Source: Pseudomonadota bacterium (GTDB taxonomy: Bacteria; Pseudomonadota; Gammaproteobacteria; Xanthomonadales; Xanthomonadaceae). From it: a DNA stretch of 29,504 nt. Below the pieces are notes generated by a model. It was given only the letters and a program-made list of their open reading frames with translations. It was not told the origin of the DNA and made no database searches. The translations under genes were made by a program, and so were the position numbers. Below, piece by piece: positions 7,401 through 15,163 of the stretch (positions are counted from its first letter, which is position 1; each line of letters opens with the position of its first letter). The stretch is from assembly GCA_023399815.1 (NCBI GenBank), contig JAEWOJ010000065.1, forward strand, positions 1-29,504, in the 5' to 3' direction.

Positions 7401-8371
7401 CGCGTGGTCGCCGACAGCACCAGCGGGTCGCTGGCGCCCCAGCCCTCGGGCACGGTGACGAAGGTGGCCAGCAGCGCGGCCGGCACGCCGCTGCCGGCGG
7501 CACGCCAGGCATCGGCGTCGCCCAGGCGATGATTCAGCGCCTGCAGTACCGGCACGTCGAGCTTCAGGAATTCGGCGGCGCGCGCGTTGCCGTTCTGTAG
7601 GTGGGTCAGGTTGACCACCGCGTCCACGTCCAGCCCGGCCAGCGCCTGCTGCAAACCGTCCTTGGCATTGGTGTCGAACCAGACGCCGAAGGCGGCCACG
7701 TGGTGGCGACGCGCGGCGGCGATCACCGCATCCAGCACTTCGGTCTGCAGCGAGCCGACGCTGTTGCCGGCGACGATCACCGCGGCCTTCGGCCAATCGT
7801 CCGCGCCCTGTCGTTGCCACCATTGCCGCAGCGCCGCGGCGTCGGCGAACCACTGCGGCGCCTGCGGATCGTAGTAGCCGGTGGCGGGCAGCGGCCGTGG
7901 CGGCGGCACCGCGGCCGGATCGCCTTGCCCATGCAAGCGTGCCAGGTAGCGGGCGAGATGGCGGAAGTTGGCCTCGCCACCGCCGGCGTAGTAGCCGGCC
8001 AGGCGCCGCGCATGCTCCGGCGGCAGGTTGCCCGAGGCCGGCGCGCCGCCGCCGACACGCAGCCAGGGCACGCCGGCCGCGTCCAGCCGCGCGCCGACCG
8101 CGCGCGTGACCGCGTCGTTGTCGGCCGGGCGCGGCGTGTCGAGGATCACCAGGTCGGCATCGCCGGGCCAACCGTCGGGCGCGGTGTCGCCGGTGATCGC
8201 CACGTGGCGGAAACGCACGCCCTCGTCGCGGCCGATCGCGTCCAGCCGCGCGGTCTTGGACGGCAGCACGAAGTCGTTGGCGACCACGTCCACCGTCATC
8301 GCCTGCGTCTGCGCCATCGCCGGTCCGGCTGCCAGCAGCAGCGGCAGCCAGGTCCATCGCCAACGCGCCAT
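4484..8371 (-). CDS. Periplasmic, membrane-anchored CobN-like chelatase (HmuS-like)
   Basis: A 1295-residue protein of the CobN/BchH large chelatase family. The family signature is clear at H530-FGTHGTQEW-539 followed by TPGKDRGLW; in this family such residues surround the tetrapyrrole/metal site. Unlike cytosolic CobN, it starts with a signal peptide (cleavage after AMA at 20, before QTQ) and ends with a Pro/Ala-rich tether (about 1204-1257), one membrane helix (1265-1282) and an RQRR tail. That predicts a periplasmic catalytic body anchored in the inner membrane. The start at 8371 is chosen for the signal peptide; only two bases separate it from the receptor stop, so translation is coupled. 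No CobS, CobT or other B12-synthesis gene is present. HmuS-type haem demetallation or another periplasmic metal/tetrapyrrole reaction is more likely than cobalamin synthesis. The substrate is not visible from sequence. Confidence 0.88.
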   Translation of the reverse strand: MARWRWTWLPLLLAAGPAMAQTQAMTVDVVANDFVLPSKTARLDAIGRDEGVRFRHVAITGDTAPDGWPGDADLVILDTPRPADNDAVTRAVGARLDAAGVPWLRVGGGAPASGNLPPEHARRLAGYYAGGGEANFRHLARYLARLHGQGDPAAVPPPRPLPATGYYDPQAPQWFADAAALRQWWQRQGADDWPKAAVIVAGNSVGSLQTEVLDAVIAAARRHHVAAFGVWFDTNAKDGLQQALAGLDVDAVVNLTHLQNGNARAAEFLKLDVPVLQALNHRLGDADAWRAAGSGVPAALLATFVTVPEGWGASDPLVLSATTRGEQQPIAEQVEALAAKLARLGALRRTPAEAKRVALMFWNAPDGEHNLSASHLNVPRSLALLSRRLAEAGYAVTPADEPRLIADAQAMLGGYYRPDSLDALLQRDLAATFPVARYRQWLDTLPPAQKQALLERWGDPARHPAVRIRDGEAVFVFPRLQLGRLLLMPQPPRADRLGQSTHDTAALPGHYYLAAYQFVREGFVADALAHFGTHGTQEWTPGKDRGLWVNDYPFLAVGDLPVFYPYIQDNIGEAVQAKRRGRAVIVSHQTPAFAPAGLYDELRDLHAAIHEYLQLDEGQVRETAAARIRQMALEAGIAADMGWDVARMQADFPAFFAALHDHLHELARTTMPLGLHTFGQPAAPEHQLSTVMQQLGGPYYRALGLDPQEVFAGDWTQLQQSEPYRVLAHHLRDGEPLDAVADPALRAQLERARQLDAALGDTQEIESLLHGLAGGFVAPGAGGDPVRNPDVRSGRNLFPFEPDKLPTRAAFDSGRVALDQLLDAYRAEHGGQLPDKLAFSLWSSDAIRHLGVLESEVLHALGLRPVWDAGGKVAALEVVPDAELPHPRIDAVVQVTSVYRDQFEGFMRLLADAIERLAAMEPSPRNPIARHARDLEKTLVERGQPTQRARELAALRIFSNAPGEYGSGLNHAVLAGRHAGKDEATLAAGFLARMQYGYGAREGGVRLEGGNLLAEQLHGVQAAVLARSSNLHGLLSTDHPFEYLGGLSLAVRQLDGASPALYVADLRQATPRTTGAARFIANELRSNALNPQWIGAMQQEGYAGTLEVLKNVDNLFGWQVTDPSSVRGDQWQALHDTYVRDVRGLGVNAWFERGNPAAQAQLIERMLEAVERGYWQADARTRAELRQRLQQLRSGAAANDARLAPAPPVAGFGTTATAPAMPASAPAPATTSEPANPSPSAPAPPTVRGQLMQRVEPPPATLSWPAWLGPLLLLLCLAAGAWRQRRANARHPALP

Positions 8372-8373
8372 GC

Positions 8374-10338
8374 TCAGAACGCCAGGGTGATGCCGGCGTG
8401 CCAGTAGCGGCCGGTCTCGGCGTAGGGATACAGCGCCGAGGTTTCGTCCAGGCGCTTGTCGGCCAGGTTGTCGACGCCGGCGACCAGCGCCACCTTCGGG
8501 GTGACGCGGTAGCGCGCATCCAGCGACCAGCGCCAATAGCCGGGCAGTTCCACCTGGTTGCTGCCGGAGAGCTGGAACTGGCTGCCGACGTATTCGCCGC
8601 GCAGCGCGCCGGTCAGGCGCTCGCCGTCCCAGCGCAGGTTGGCCGCGCCGCTGTGGCGTGGGCGCTCGTTCAACGCCAGCCCGGTTTCCAGGTCGCGCGC
8701 GCGCAGCCAGCTGTGGTTGGCGTCGAAGGTGAAGCCGGCCGGCAGCGGCAGCGTGGCGGACAGTTCCAGGCCGCGGATGCGCGCCTTGGCGACGTTGGTG
8801 TAGTTGCGCACCTCGCGCCCGCGCACGCCGCAGGCCGAGATGCAGATGGTCTGGATCAGGTCATCCAGTTCGTTCTGGAACGCGGTGGCCTGCAGCGACG
8901 CGCCATCGTTGCCGGCCCAGGCCGCGCCCAGCTCGTAGCTGGTGTTGGTTTCCGGCTTCAGTGCGGGGTTGCCGTAGATGGTGAAGCGGCCGCCGCCGCC
9001 GACCGCCGAGTATTCCGGCGACAGCTGCTTCAGGCTCGGCGCCTTGAAGCCGCTGCCGGCGCCGCCCTTGAGCGTGAACGCGTCCGTCAGGTGCCAGACC
9101 GCATAGGCGCGCGGACTGTGGTGCCAGCCGAACTCGGGGTGGTGGTCGCCGCGGTCGCCCAGCACCAGCGAGGCCTTGTCGCCCAGCTGGATCTCGTCCT
9201 GCACGAACACCGCGGTCTGGATCGCCTGCACGTGGCCGCTGCGCGCGGCGGCGCTGTCGGCCAGCTGCTCCTTGCGCCATTCGCCGCCGACGCTGACCCG
9301 GTTCCGGCCCCGTTCGACGGTGGCCTGGCCGTCGACGATGTCGTCGCTCAGCCGCTGCGGCCGGGTGGCCTCGCCCCGCGAGCGGCGGTTGTCGCGGTCG
9401 AGGGTGGAGCGGTACGCGTTGATCCGGGTCTGGCCCCATGCCCACTGGCCACGGTGCGACAGCGTGGTCTGCGCGCGCTCGATCTCGTCCACGTTCTCGT
9501 AGACGTAGCTGGGCGTGCCGCTCTGCAGCGCGTTGCGCCAGCGCTTCTCGCGGCCCTGCAGATGGCCCAGGTCGATGCGCTGCGCCTCGTCCGGGGTCCA
9601 GCTCAGGGTGAGGTTGCCAGTGTCGGCATCGCGGCCTTCCTGCTCGGACAGGCGCGGATCGACCGGGTCCTGCGTGGCCTCCTTGCGCCGGTGCTCGCCG
9701 AAGAAGCTCAGCCCCAGCGTGCCCGGCAGCAGCGCGCCACCGGCATAGAGGCCGGCCTGGGTGGTGCCGCCGCCGCGGCCGCCCTCGACCATGCCGCCGT
9801 TGTAGCTCAGCTCGCCGCGCCAGTCGTCGGTGGCGGCGCGGCTGATGACGTTGACCACGCCGCCCAGCGCCTCGGAGCCGTACAGCGAGGACATCGGCCC
9901 GCGCACCACCTCGATGCGCTCGATCGCGCTGGCCGGCAGCCAGCCCAGGTCGAAGTCGGCATGGGCGATGGCGTCGCTGGCGGCGTTGACCCGGCGGCCG
10001 TCGAGCAGCACCAGGGTGTATTCGGCGTCCATGCCGCGGATGCGGATGCCGCGCCGGCTCAGGCTGATGCCGCTGACGGTGATGCCGGGCTGGCCGCGCA
10101 GCGCGTCGGAAAGGTCCAGTACCGGGCGCAGCTGCAGCTGCTCGCGGTCTATCACCGAGATCGAGGCCGGCGCGTCGCTGGCGTGGCGGCTGGTGGCGGT
10201 GGCGGTCACCACCACCGGGTCGAGCGCGACCGGTTCGTCGGCCCAGGCCATAGGCGCGGCCAGCGCCGCCAGCACCGCGAAGGGCAGGCGGCGCGGGCGA
10301 AGGCGGGGAAGGAGAGAGGCGGAAACGGCGACGGTCAT
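8374..10338 (-). CDS. TonB-dependent outer-membrane receptor, first gene of the chelatase operon
   Basis: A 654-residue receptor. It has a signal peptide (cleaved after AWA-33), a TonB box around 39-46 (LDPVVVTA), a plug domain (about 50-170, with DGRRVNA, IERIEVVRGPMSSLYGSEALGGVVNVI) and a 22-strand-type barrel ending in the Phe needed for outer-membrane assembly. FKAP (431-434) and NPALKPET (457-464) correspond to the FRAP and NPNL boxes of haem receptors, but the ligand His normally found between them is absent; a His cluster lies at 399-407 (HH...HH). The substrate is therefore open: haem, a metal-tetrapyrrole or a zinc chelate. It heads a four-gene operon behind a Zur-like operator. Confidence 0.92.
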   Translation of the reverse strand: MTVAVSASLLPRLRPRRLPFAVLAALAAPMAWADEPVALDPVVVTATATSRHASDAPASISVIDREQLQLRPVLDLSDALRGQPGITVSGISLSRRGIRIRGMDAEYTLVLLDGRRVNAASDAIAHADFDLGWLPASAIERIEVVRGPMSSLYGSEALGGVVNVISRAATDDWRGELSYNGGMVEGGRGGGTTQAGLYAGGALLPGTLGLSFFGEHRRKEATQDPVDPRLSEQEGRDADTGNLTLSWTPDEAQRIDLGHLQGREKRWRNALQSGTPSYVYENVDEIERAQTTLSHRGQWAWGQTRINAYRSTLDRDNRRSRGEATRPQRLSDDIVDGQATVERGRNRVSVGGEWRKEQLADSAAARSGHVQAIQTAVFVQDEIQLGDKASLVLGDRGDHHPEFGWHHSPRAYAVWHLTDAFTLKGGAGSGFKAPSLKQLSPEYSAVGGGGRFTIYGNPALKPETNTSYELGAAWAGNDGASLQATAFQNELDDLIQTICISACGVRGREVRNYTNVAKARIRGLELSATLPLPAGFTFDANHSWLRARDLETGLALNERPRHSGAANLRWDGERLTGALRGEYVGSQFQLSGSNQVELPGYWRWSLDARYRVTPKVALVAGVDNLADKRLDETSALYPYAETGRYWHAGITLAF

Positions 10339-10364
10339 GGGCGCGGCAAGTCAGGTGAATGGAT

Positions 10365-10394
10365 AATAAAGTGATGTTATAACATTTTATTCAA
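10365..10394 (-). promoter_or_regulatory. Inferred sigma70 promoter of the receptor-chelatase operon
   Basis: On the minus strand, TTGAAT (10394-10389) is followed after 18 bases by TTTATT (10370-10365). The palindrome lies inside the spacer. The predicted leader is about 20 bases, and no strong Shine-Dalgarno sequence is seen before the ATG at 10338. Confidence 0.5.
10374..10385. promoter_or_regulatory. Putative Zur operator (12-bp perfect palindrome)
   Basis: ATGTTATAACAT is a perfect palindrome in an AT-rich island within otherwise very GC-rich DNA. It equals the core of Zur sites described for proteobacteria (half-site TGTTATA with its inverse). It lies 36 bases before the receptor ATG and between the inferred -35 and -10 boxes, a position suited to repression. 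Symmetry does not extend beyond the 12 bp. Assignment to Zur is inference. Confidence 0.62.
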
Positions 10395-10493
10395 GGCGGG
10401 CCAGCGTCCGCCGGATGGGACTTCTGGCCGATACCGGTCGCGCCGGCGGATGCGAACATCCCGTTTCCCCAAGCAGCCCGCAGAGCCTCCGCC

Positions 10494-12275
10494 GTGAAAT
10501 CACCGCTGACCGCCGCCCTCCTGATCGTGCTGGGCCTGAGCGCCGTCCCCGCCCATGCCGCCAAGCCCGCGGCCCCGGCCACGCTGGCCGCGCAGAACGC
10601 CGATGCGCAGTTCAAGGCGATCTACGAGAAGGAATGGGCCTGGCGCCAGGCCGGTGGCGGCGAGGCCAGCGAGGACGGGGACGGCCCGGCCAACGCCACC
10701 CGCCTGCCGGACGTCGGTCCCGAGGCGCAGCAGGCGCGGCTGAAGGTGTGGGACGACGTGCTGGAGCAGCTCAAGGCCATCGACCCGGCCACGCTCTCGG
10801 CCGAGAACCAGGTCAACTACGCCATCTACGAATACCAGGTGGAGAACCTGGCCGACGAGGTGCGCCTGCGCGCCTACGAGATGCCGTTCAACTCGGATTC
10901 CTCGTTCTGGTCGAACCTGGGCTTCATGGCCCGGCGCGAGATGAAGACCGCGCAGGACTACCGCAACTACATCGCGCGCCTGAACGACGTGCCGCGCTAT
11001 TTCGAGCAGCAGACCGCCAACATGCGCGCCGGCCTGGAACGCGGCTTCAGCGTGCCGCGCGCGGTGCTCGAAGGGCGCGACGTGTCGATCTCGACCGTGG
11101 CCGAGCTCAAGGACCCGGCCGAGTCGCCGCTGTACGCGCCATTCAAGAAGCTGCCGGCGAGCATCCCCGCCGAGGAGCAGCAGAAGCTGCGCGAGGAAGC
11201 CAGGCAGGCGATCGGCGGCAGCGTGATCCCGGCCTTCGGCAAGCTGCTGGCGTTCTTCCGCGAGGAATACGTGCCGCAGGCGCGCACCACCCTGGCCGCG
11301 GAGAAGATGCCCGGCGGCAAGGCCTTCTACCGCCAGCAGATCCGCGAATACACCACGCTGGACATGAGCCCGCAGCAGATCCACGCGCTGGGCCTGAGCG
11401 AGGTCAAGCGCATCCAGCAGGAGATGGACGCGATCATCGACAAGGTGGGCTTCAAGGGCAAAAGCGAGCAGACCCGTTTCGCCGATTTCCTCGAATTCCT
11501 GCGCACCGATCCGCAGTTCTACGCCAAAACGCCGGAAGAGCTGCTGTGGCGCGCGGCGTGGATCTCCAAGCGCGTGGACGGCGTGATCGGCAAGTTCATG
11601 ACCCTGCCGCGCGCGCGCTTCACCATCGTGCCGGTGCCGCCGGACATCGCCCCGTTCTGGACCGCCGGCCGCGGCGGCATGGGCACCTACTGGGTCAACA
11701 CCTACAACCTGCCGGCGCGCCCGCTGTACAACCTGCCGGCGCTGACCCTGCACGAATCCGACCCGGGCCACGCGCTGCAGGGCGCGCTCGCCGCCGAGCA
11801 GGGCGAGCAGCCGGATTTCCGCCGCGGCGCCTACATCTCCGCCTATGGCGAGGGCTGGGGCCTGTACAGCGAGAAGCTCGGCGTCGAGATGGGCATCTAC
11901 GAAACCCCGTACGAGGACTTCGGGCGCCTGACCTACGAGATGTGGCGCGCCTGCCGCCTGGTCATCGACACCGGCGTGCACCACTACGGCTGGAGCCGCG
12001 AGCAGGCGCTGGCCTACCTGCGCGACCACACCGCGCTGAGCGAGCACGAGGTGACCACCGAGGTCGACCGCTACATCTCCTGGCCGGCGCAGGCGCTGAG
12101 CTACAAGCTGGGCGAGATCACCATCGTCAAGCTGCGCGCGCAGGCCGAGAAGGAACTGGGCGACAGGTTCGACGTCAAGTCCTTCCACGATGCCGTGCTC
12201 AGGCAGGGCTCGGTGCCGCTGCCGGTGCTGGAACGGCAGATCAAGGCCTACATCGAAGAGCGCAAGAAGGCCTGA
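10494..12275 (+). CDS. Secreted DUF885-family metallopeptidase-like protein
   Basis: A 593-residue protein with a GTG start and a signal peptide (about 1-22, ending AVPAHA), so exported. The DUF885 hallmark HESDPGH (H420, E421, H426) is followed by YGEGWGLYSE (E453, E460), the arrangement of a zinc-peptidase-like active site in this family; the C-terminal half is mostly helical with WPAQALSYKLGE. The family is often annotated as dipeptidyl or oligopeptidase-like, but the substrate is unknown. It is divergent to the receptor operon and shares the 155-base region with the Zur-like palindrome, although the palindrome is over 100 bases from this start. It ends before a REP dimer. Length is typical of the family. 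Confidence 0.85.
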   Translation: MKSPLTAALLIVLGLSAVPAHAAKPAAPATLAAQNADAQFKAIYEKEWAWRQAGGGEASEDGDGPANATRLPDVGPEAQQARLKVWDDVLEQLKAIDPATLSAENQVNYAIYEYQVENLADEVRLRAYEMPFNSDSSFWSNLGFMARREMKTAQDYRNYIARLNDVPRYFEQQTANMRAGLERGFSVPRAVLEGRDVSISTVAELKDPAESPLYAPFKKLPASIPAEEQQKLREEARQAIGGSVIPAFGKLLAFFREEYVPQARTTLAAEKMPGGKAFYRQQIREYTTLDMSPQQIHALGLSEVKRIQQEMDAIIDKVGFKGKSEQTRFADFLEFLRTDPQFYAKTPEELLWRAAWISKRVDGVIGKFMTLPRARFTIVPVPPDIAPFWTAGRGGMGTYWVNTYNLPARPLYNLPALTLHESDPGHALQGALAAEQGEQPDFRRGAYISAYGEGWGLYSEKLGVEMGIYETPYEDFGRLTYEMWRACRLVIDTGVHHYGWSREQALAYLRDHTALSEHEVTTEVDRYISWPAQALSYKLGEITIVKLRAQAEKELGDRFDVKSFHDAVLRQGSVPLPVLERQIKAYIEERKKA

Positions 12276-12323
12276 TGCGGTCGTGCGTGGCGGCCCTCGC
12301 GAGCGTCAGCACGCCGTAATCCC

Positions 12324-12392
12324 GTAGGAGCGACTTCAGTCGCGACCGGCGCTTTCCCGGCGAAGCGCGTCGCGGCTGAGGCCGCTCCTGCG
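12324..12392. repeat. REP dimer, copy 3 (diverged)
   Basis: GTAGGAGCGACTTCAGTCGC (12324-12343, continuing to 12346) faces an inverted, diverged unit at 12369-12392 (GTCGCGGCTGAGGCCGCTCC core). The spacer GGCGCTTTCCCGG is recognisably related to that of the two copies near 3.5 kb. It occupies most of the gap between the DUF885 gene and the metal-efflux cluster. Confidence 0.8.
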
Positions 12393-12480
12393 ATTCGAAT
12401 GCGGCGAGCGCAGCGGATCCGCGCACTCCCGCGACCCTTGCGATTGTGTAACGCGACATGCCGCCGCTACCCTGCCGCGC

Positions 12481-12864
12481 ATGATCGCGTTCCTGCGCCG
12501 CCGCCCGCCGTCGCTGCTGCTCCGCCTGCTGGTGCTGGCGGTGGTCGCGCTCGGCAGCGGCGGCGGCGCGCTGGCTTCGGCATTGGGCGAACTGCACGCG
12601 ATGGCCCACGCCGACCATCCGGTCGCCGCGCACGATGCGGTGCTGGAAGCCGACACCGGCCACGACGAATCCGACGCCAGTGCGCGCCTGCTGCACGCGC
12701 TGGTGCATTGCGGTCACTGCCATGGTCACGGCGGCGTGCTGCCGTTCGCCGCGCCGGCCTGGGACGTGGCGATGCCGCCGGCCGCCACCGGCACGACCCC
12801 GCACGACACCCGTTGGCATCCGGCGCCACTGGAAAGCCTGTTGCGTCCTCCGATTTCGGTCTGA
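12481..12864 (+). CDS. Small His-rich exported protein heading the czc cluster (CopL/DUF2946-like)
   Basis: A 127-residue protein with an Arg-rich start and a hydrophobic segment (about 11-34), probably a signal peptide or anchor. Histidines are spread through the rest and clustered in HCGHCHGHGG (76-85, with C77 and C80), a likely metal-binding site. Small His/Cys-rich leader proteins such as CopL occur at the head of metal-resistance operons in xanthomonads, and this gene is followed 55 bases later by czcC, so a role in sensing or buffering the exported metal is plausible. Assignment to a named family is uncertain. Codon use and GC content are like its neighbours. Confidence 0.68.
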   Translation: MIAFLRRRPPSLLLRLLVLAVVALGSGGGALASALGELHAMAHADHPVAAHDAVLEADTGHDESDASARLLHALVHCGHCHGHGGVLPFAAPAWDVAMPPAATGTTPHDTRWHPAPLESLLRPPISV

Positions 12865-12919
12865 TCCAGCGTCCGCCACGCGGACGTCCTGATCCCTTCC
12901 CGAAAACCGGAGATTCCCC

Positions 12920-14191
12920 ATGTGGAAACGCCTGGCCGCGCTCGCGGCCCTGGCGATCGCACCGTGCGCCGCCGCGCAGGTGCCGTCGTCGATTGCACCC
13001 TTGACCCTGGACGCGGCGGTCGGCCGCGTCGCCCGCACCCATCCCGACCTGCGCCTGCCAGAACTGCAGCGCGCCGCCGCCCAGGCCCGCCATGACGGCG
13101 CCGGGTTCAGGCCGCCCCTGGCGCTCGGTGTGGATATCGAGAATGCGCTGGGCAGCGGCGCCAGCCGCGGCTTCGATGGCAGCGAGGTCACCGTCTCGCT
13201 GGCCGGCGTGCTCGAACGCGGTGGCAAGCTCGATGCCCGTCGCGCGGTGGCGCAGGCCAACATCGACGCGCTGGCGCCGCTGCGCGAGATCGCCCGGCTG
13301 GACCTGCTGGCCGAAGTGGCGCGCCGCTACCTGGCCATCACTATCGCGCGCGATCAGCGCCGGATCGCGCTGGACGACATCGATCAGCGCCGCCGGGCGG
13401 TCGCCGCCGCGCGTCTGCGCCTGCAGGCCGGCGCTTCGCCCGCCTCCACGCTGATGACCGCGCAGGCGGCACTGGCCCAGGCCGAACTGGACCGCGACCG
13501 TGCCGACGAGGCCGAGCGCGCCGCGCGGCTGTCGCTGGCGGCGTTGTGGAATGCGCGCGAGGCGGATTTCGATGCGGTCAGCGGCGACCCGCTGCAACTG
13601 CCGGCGCTGCAGGATTTCCAGCAGCTGGCGACGCTGCTGTCCGACACGCCGGAACTGGCGGCGATCGTCGGGCAGGCGCGCGTGCGCGAAGCGCAGCTGC
13701 AACTGGCGCGCAGCCAGTCGCGCAGCGACCTGTCCTGGCAGCTGGGCGTACGCAACGACCGTGCCAGCGGTGATACCTCGCTGGTCGGTGGCTTCAGCCT
13801 GCCGCTGGGAAGCGTCCGCCGCGCCGGGCCGGAAATCCGCGTTGCCCAGGCCGAACTGGCGATGAGCGCGGTGGAGCGCGAATCGCGTGCGTTGCAGCTG
13901 TACGCGACGCTGGCCGGGGCCCATGGCCGTTACCGCATCGCGCGGCTGGAAGTGGCGCGCATGGGCCGCGACGTGCTGCCGCAGCTGCAACGCGCCGAGA
14001 CGGCCGCCGAAACCGCCTGGCGTGCCGGCGCCATCAGCTACCTGGAATGGGCGCAGCTGCAGGCCATGCGCATCGAAGCGCGGCAGCGCCAGCTCGATGC
14101 CGCGCTCGCCGCGCAGACCGCCCTGATCGAAATCCAGCGCCTGACCGGGCAGCCCCTGGTCGCCACCGCCTCCGAAGGAAACACGCCATGA
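12920..14191 (+). CDS. czcC: TolC/CzcC-family outer-membrane channel of the efflux pump
   Basis: A 423-residue outer-membrane efflux protein. It has a signal peptide (about 1-19, ending CAAA), then two repeats of long alpha-helical hairpins typical of OEP/TolC proteins (ARTHPDLRLPELQRAAAQAR, LDLLAEVARRYLAITIARDQRRIALDDI). GGAG lies seven bases before the ATG. It is expected to form the trimeric outer-membrane duct for the CzcBA pump. Its stop overlaps the start of czcB as ATGA, so the genes are translationally coupled. The length fits CzcC (about 420). There is no lipobox (IAPC has Pro before Cys). Confidence 0.9.
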   Translation: MWKRLAALAALAIAPCAAAQVPSSIAPLTLDAAVGRVARTHPDLRLPELQRAAAQARHDGAGFRPPLALGVDIENALGSGASRGFDGSEVTVSLAGVLERGGKLDARRAVAQANIDALAPLREIARLDLLAEVARRYLAITIARDQRRIALDDIDQRRRAVAAARLRLQAGASPASTLMTAQAALAQAELDRDRADEAERAARLSLAALWNAREADFDAVSGDPLQLPALQDFQQLATLLSDTPELAAIVGQARVREAQLQLARSQSRSDLSWQLGVRNDRASGDTSLVGGFSLPLGSVRRAGPEIRVAQAELAMSAVERESRALQLYATLAGAHGRYRIARLEVARMGRDVLPQLQRAETAAETAWRAGAISYLEWAQLQAMRIEARQRQLDAALAAQTALIEIQRLTGQPLVATASEGNTP

Positions 14192-15163
14192 AGGCTTCCC
14201 TGCCTGCCGCCCCGATGTTCCGCCTGGCCGCGCTGGCCGCATTGCTGGCTGCTCTCACAGCCTGCGGTGGCGATCCAGTCGCCACCGGCAAGGATGCCGC
14301 ACAGGCCAGCCACGGACATGCCGACGGCGACGACCACGCCGGTGAGGACAACGCGCCCGGACAGACCACCATCCCCGCCGCGCGCGCGCAGGCCGCCGGC
14401 ATCGTCAGCGCCGCCGTCGGCCCAGGCACCATCGCCGACGAGCACGACGTGCAGGGCCTGCTGGCACCGATCGACGGACGCATGGCGCAGGTCACCGCGC
14501 GCTTCCCCGGCCCGATCCGCGCGCTGCGGGCGAACGTCGGCGACCGCGTGCGCGCCGGCCAGCCGCTGGCCAGCATCGACAGCAACCTGAGCCTGACCAC
14601 TTATACCGTCGCCGCGCCGATCTCCGGCGTGGTGCTGTCGCGGCAGGCGCAGGTGGGCGGCGTCGCCGGCGAAGGCCAGCTGCTGTTCGAGATCGGGGAC
14701 CTCTCGCAGCTGTGGGTGGACCTGCACATCTTCGGTACCGATACCCAGCACATCACCGCTGGCGTGCCGGTCGCCGTCACCCGCATGACCGACGGCGTCA
14801 GCCAGGCCACCACGCTCGAACGCGTGCTGCCGGGCACCGCCACCGCCAGCCAGAGCACGGTGGCGCGCGCCACCGTGGACAACGCCGACGGCCTGTGGCG
14901 GCCGGGCGCGGCGGTGCGCGCGCGCATCGTCGTGGCCAGCACGCCGGCGGGCGTCGTGGTGCCGCTGACCGCGCTGCAGAGCATGGACGGCCGCGACGTG
15001 GTGTTCGTGCGCGAGGGCGAGACCTACCGGGCGCGGCCGGTCACGCTCGGCGCGCGCGATGCGCGGCAGGTGGCGGTCGGCGTCGGCCTGCAGGCCGGCG
15101 AGGAGGTGGTCGTCGAACAGAGCTACACGGTGAAGGCCGACATCGGCAAGGCGGGGGCAGGCC

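Noticed and set aside
4484..8371. Cobalamin-synthesis CobN
   Set aside because: The signal peptide and membrane anchor, the missing CobS/CobT and the coupling to a receptor and MotA/DUF2149 pair argue against a cytosolic cobaltochelatase.
5255..10374. Long plus-strand open frames opposite the chelatase and receptor genes
   Set aside because: They mirror the minus-strand genes in the complementary frame; the minus-strand proteins have signal peptides and family motifs, the plus-strand ones do not.
12438..12474. Promoter TTGCGA with TACCCT before the His-rich czc leader gene
   Set aside because: The spacing is about 24 bases and the -10 matches only three of six bases, so it is not supportable as a sigma70 promoter.
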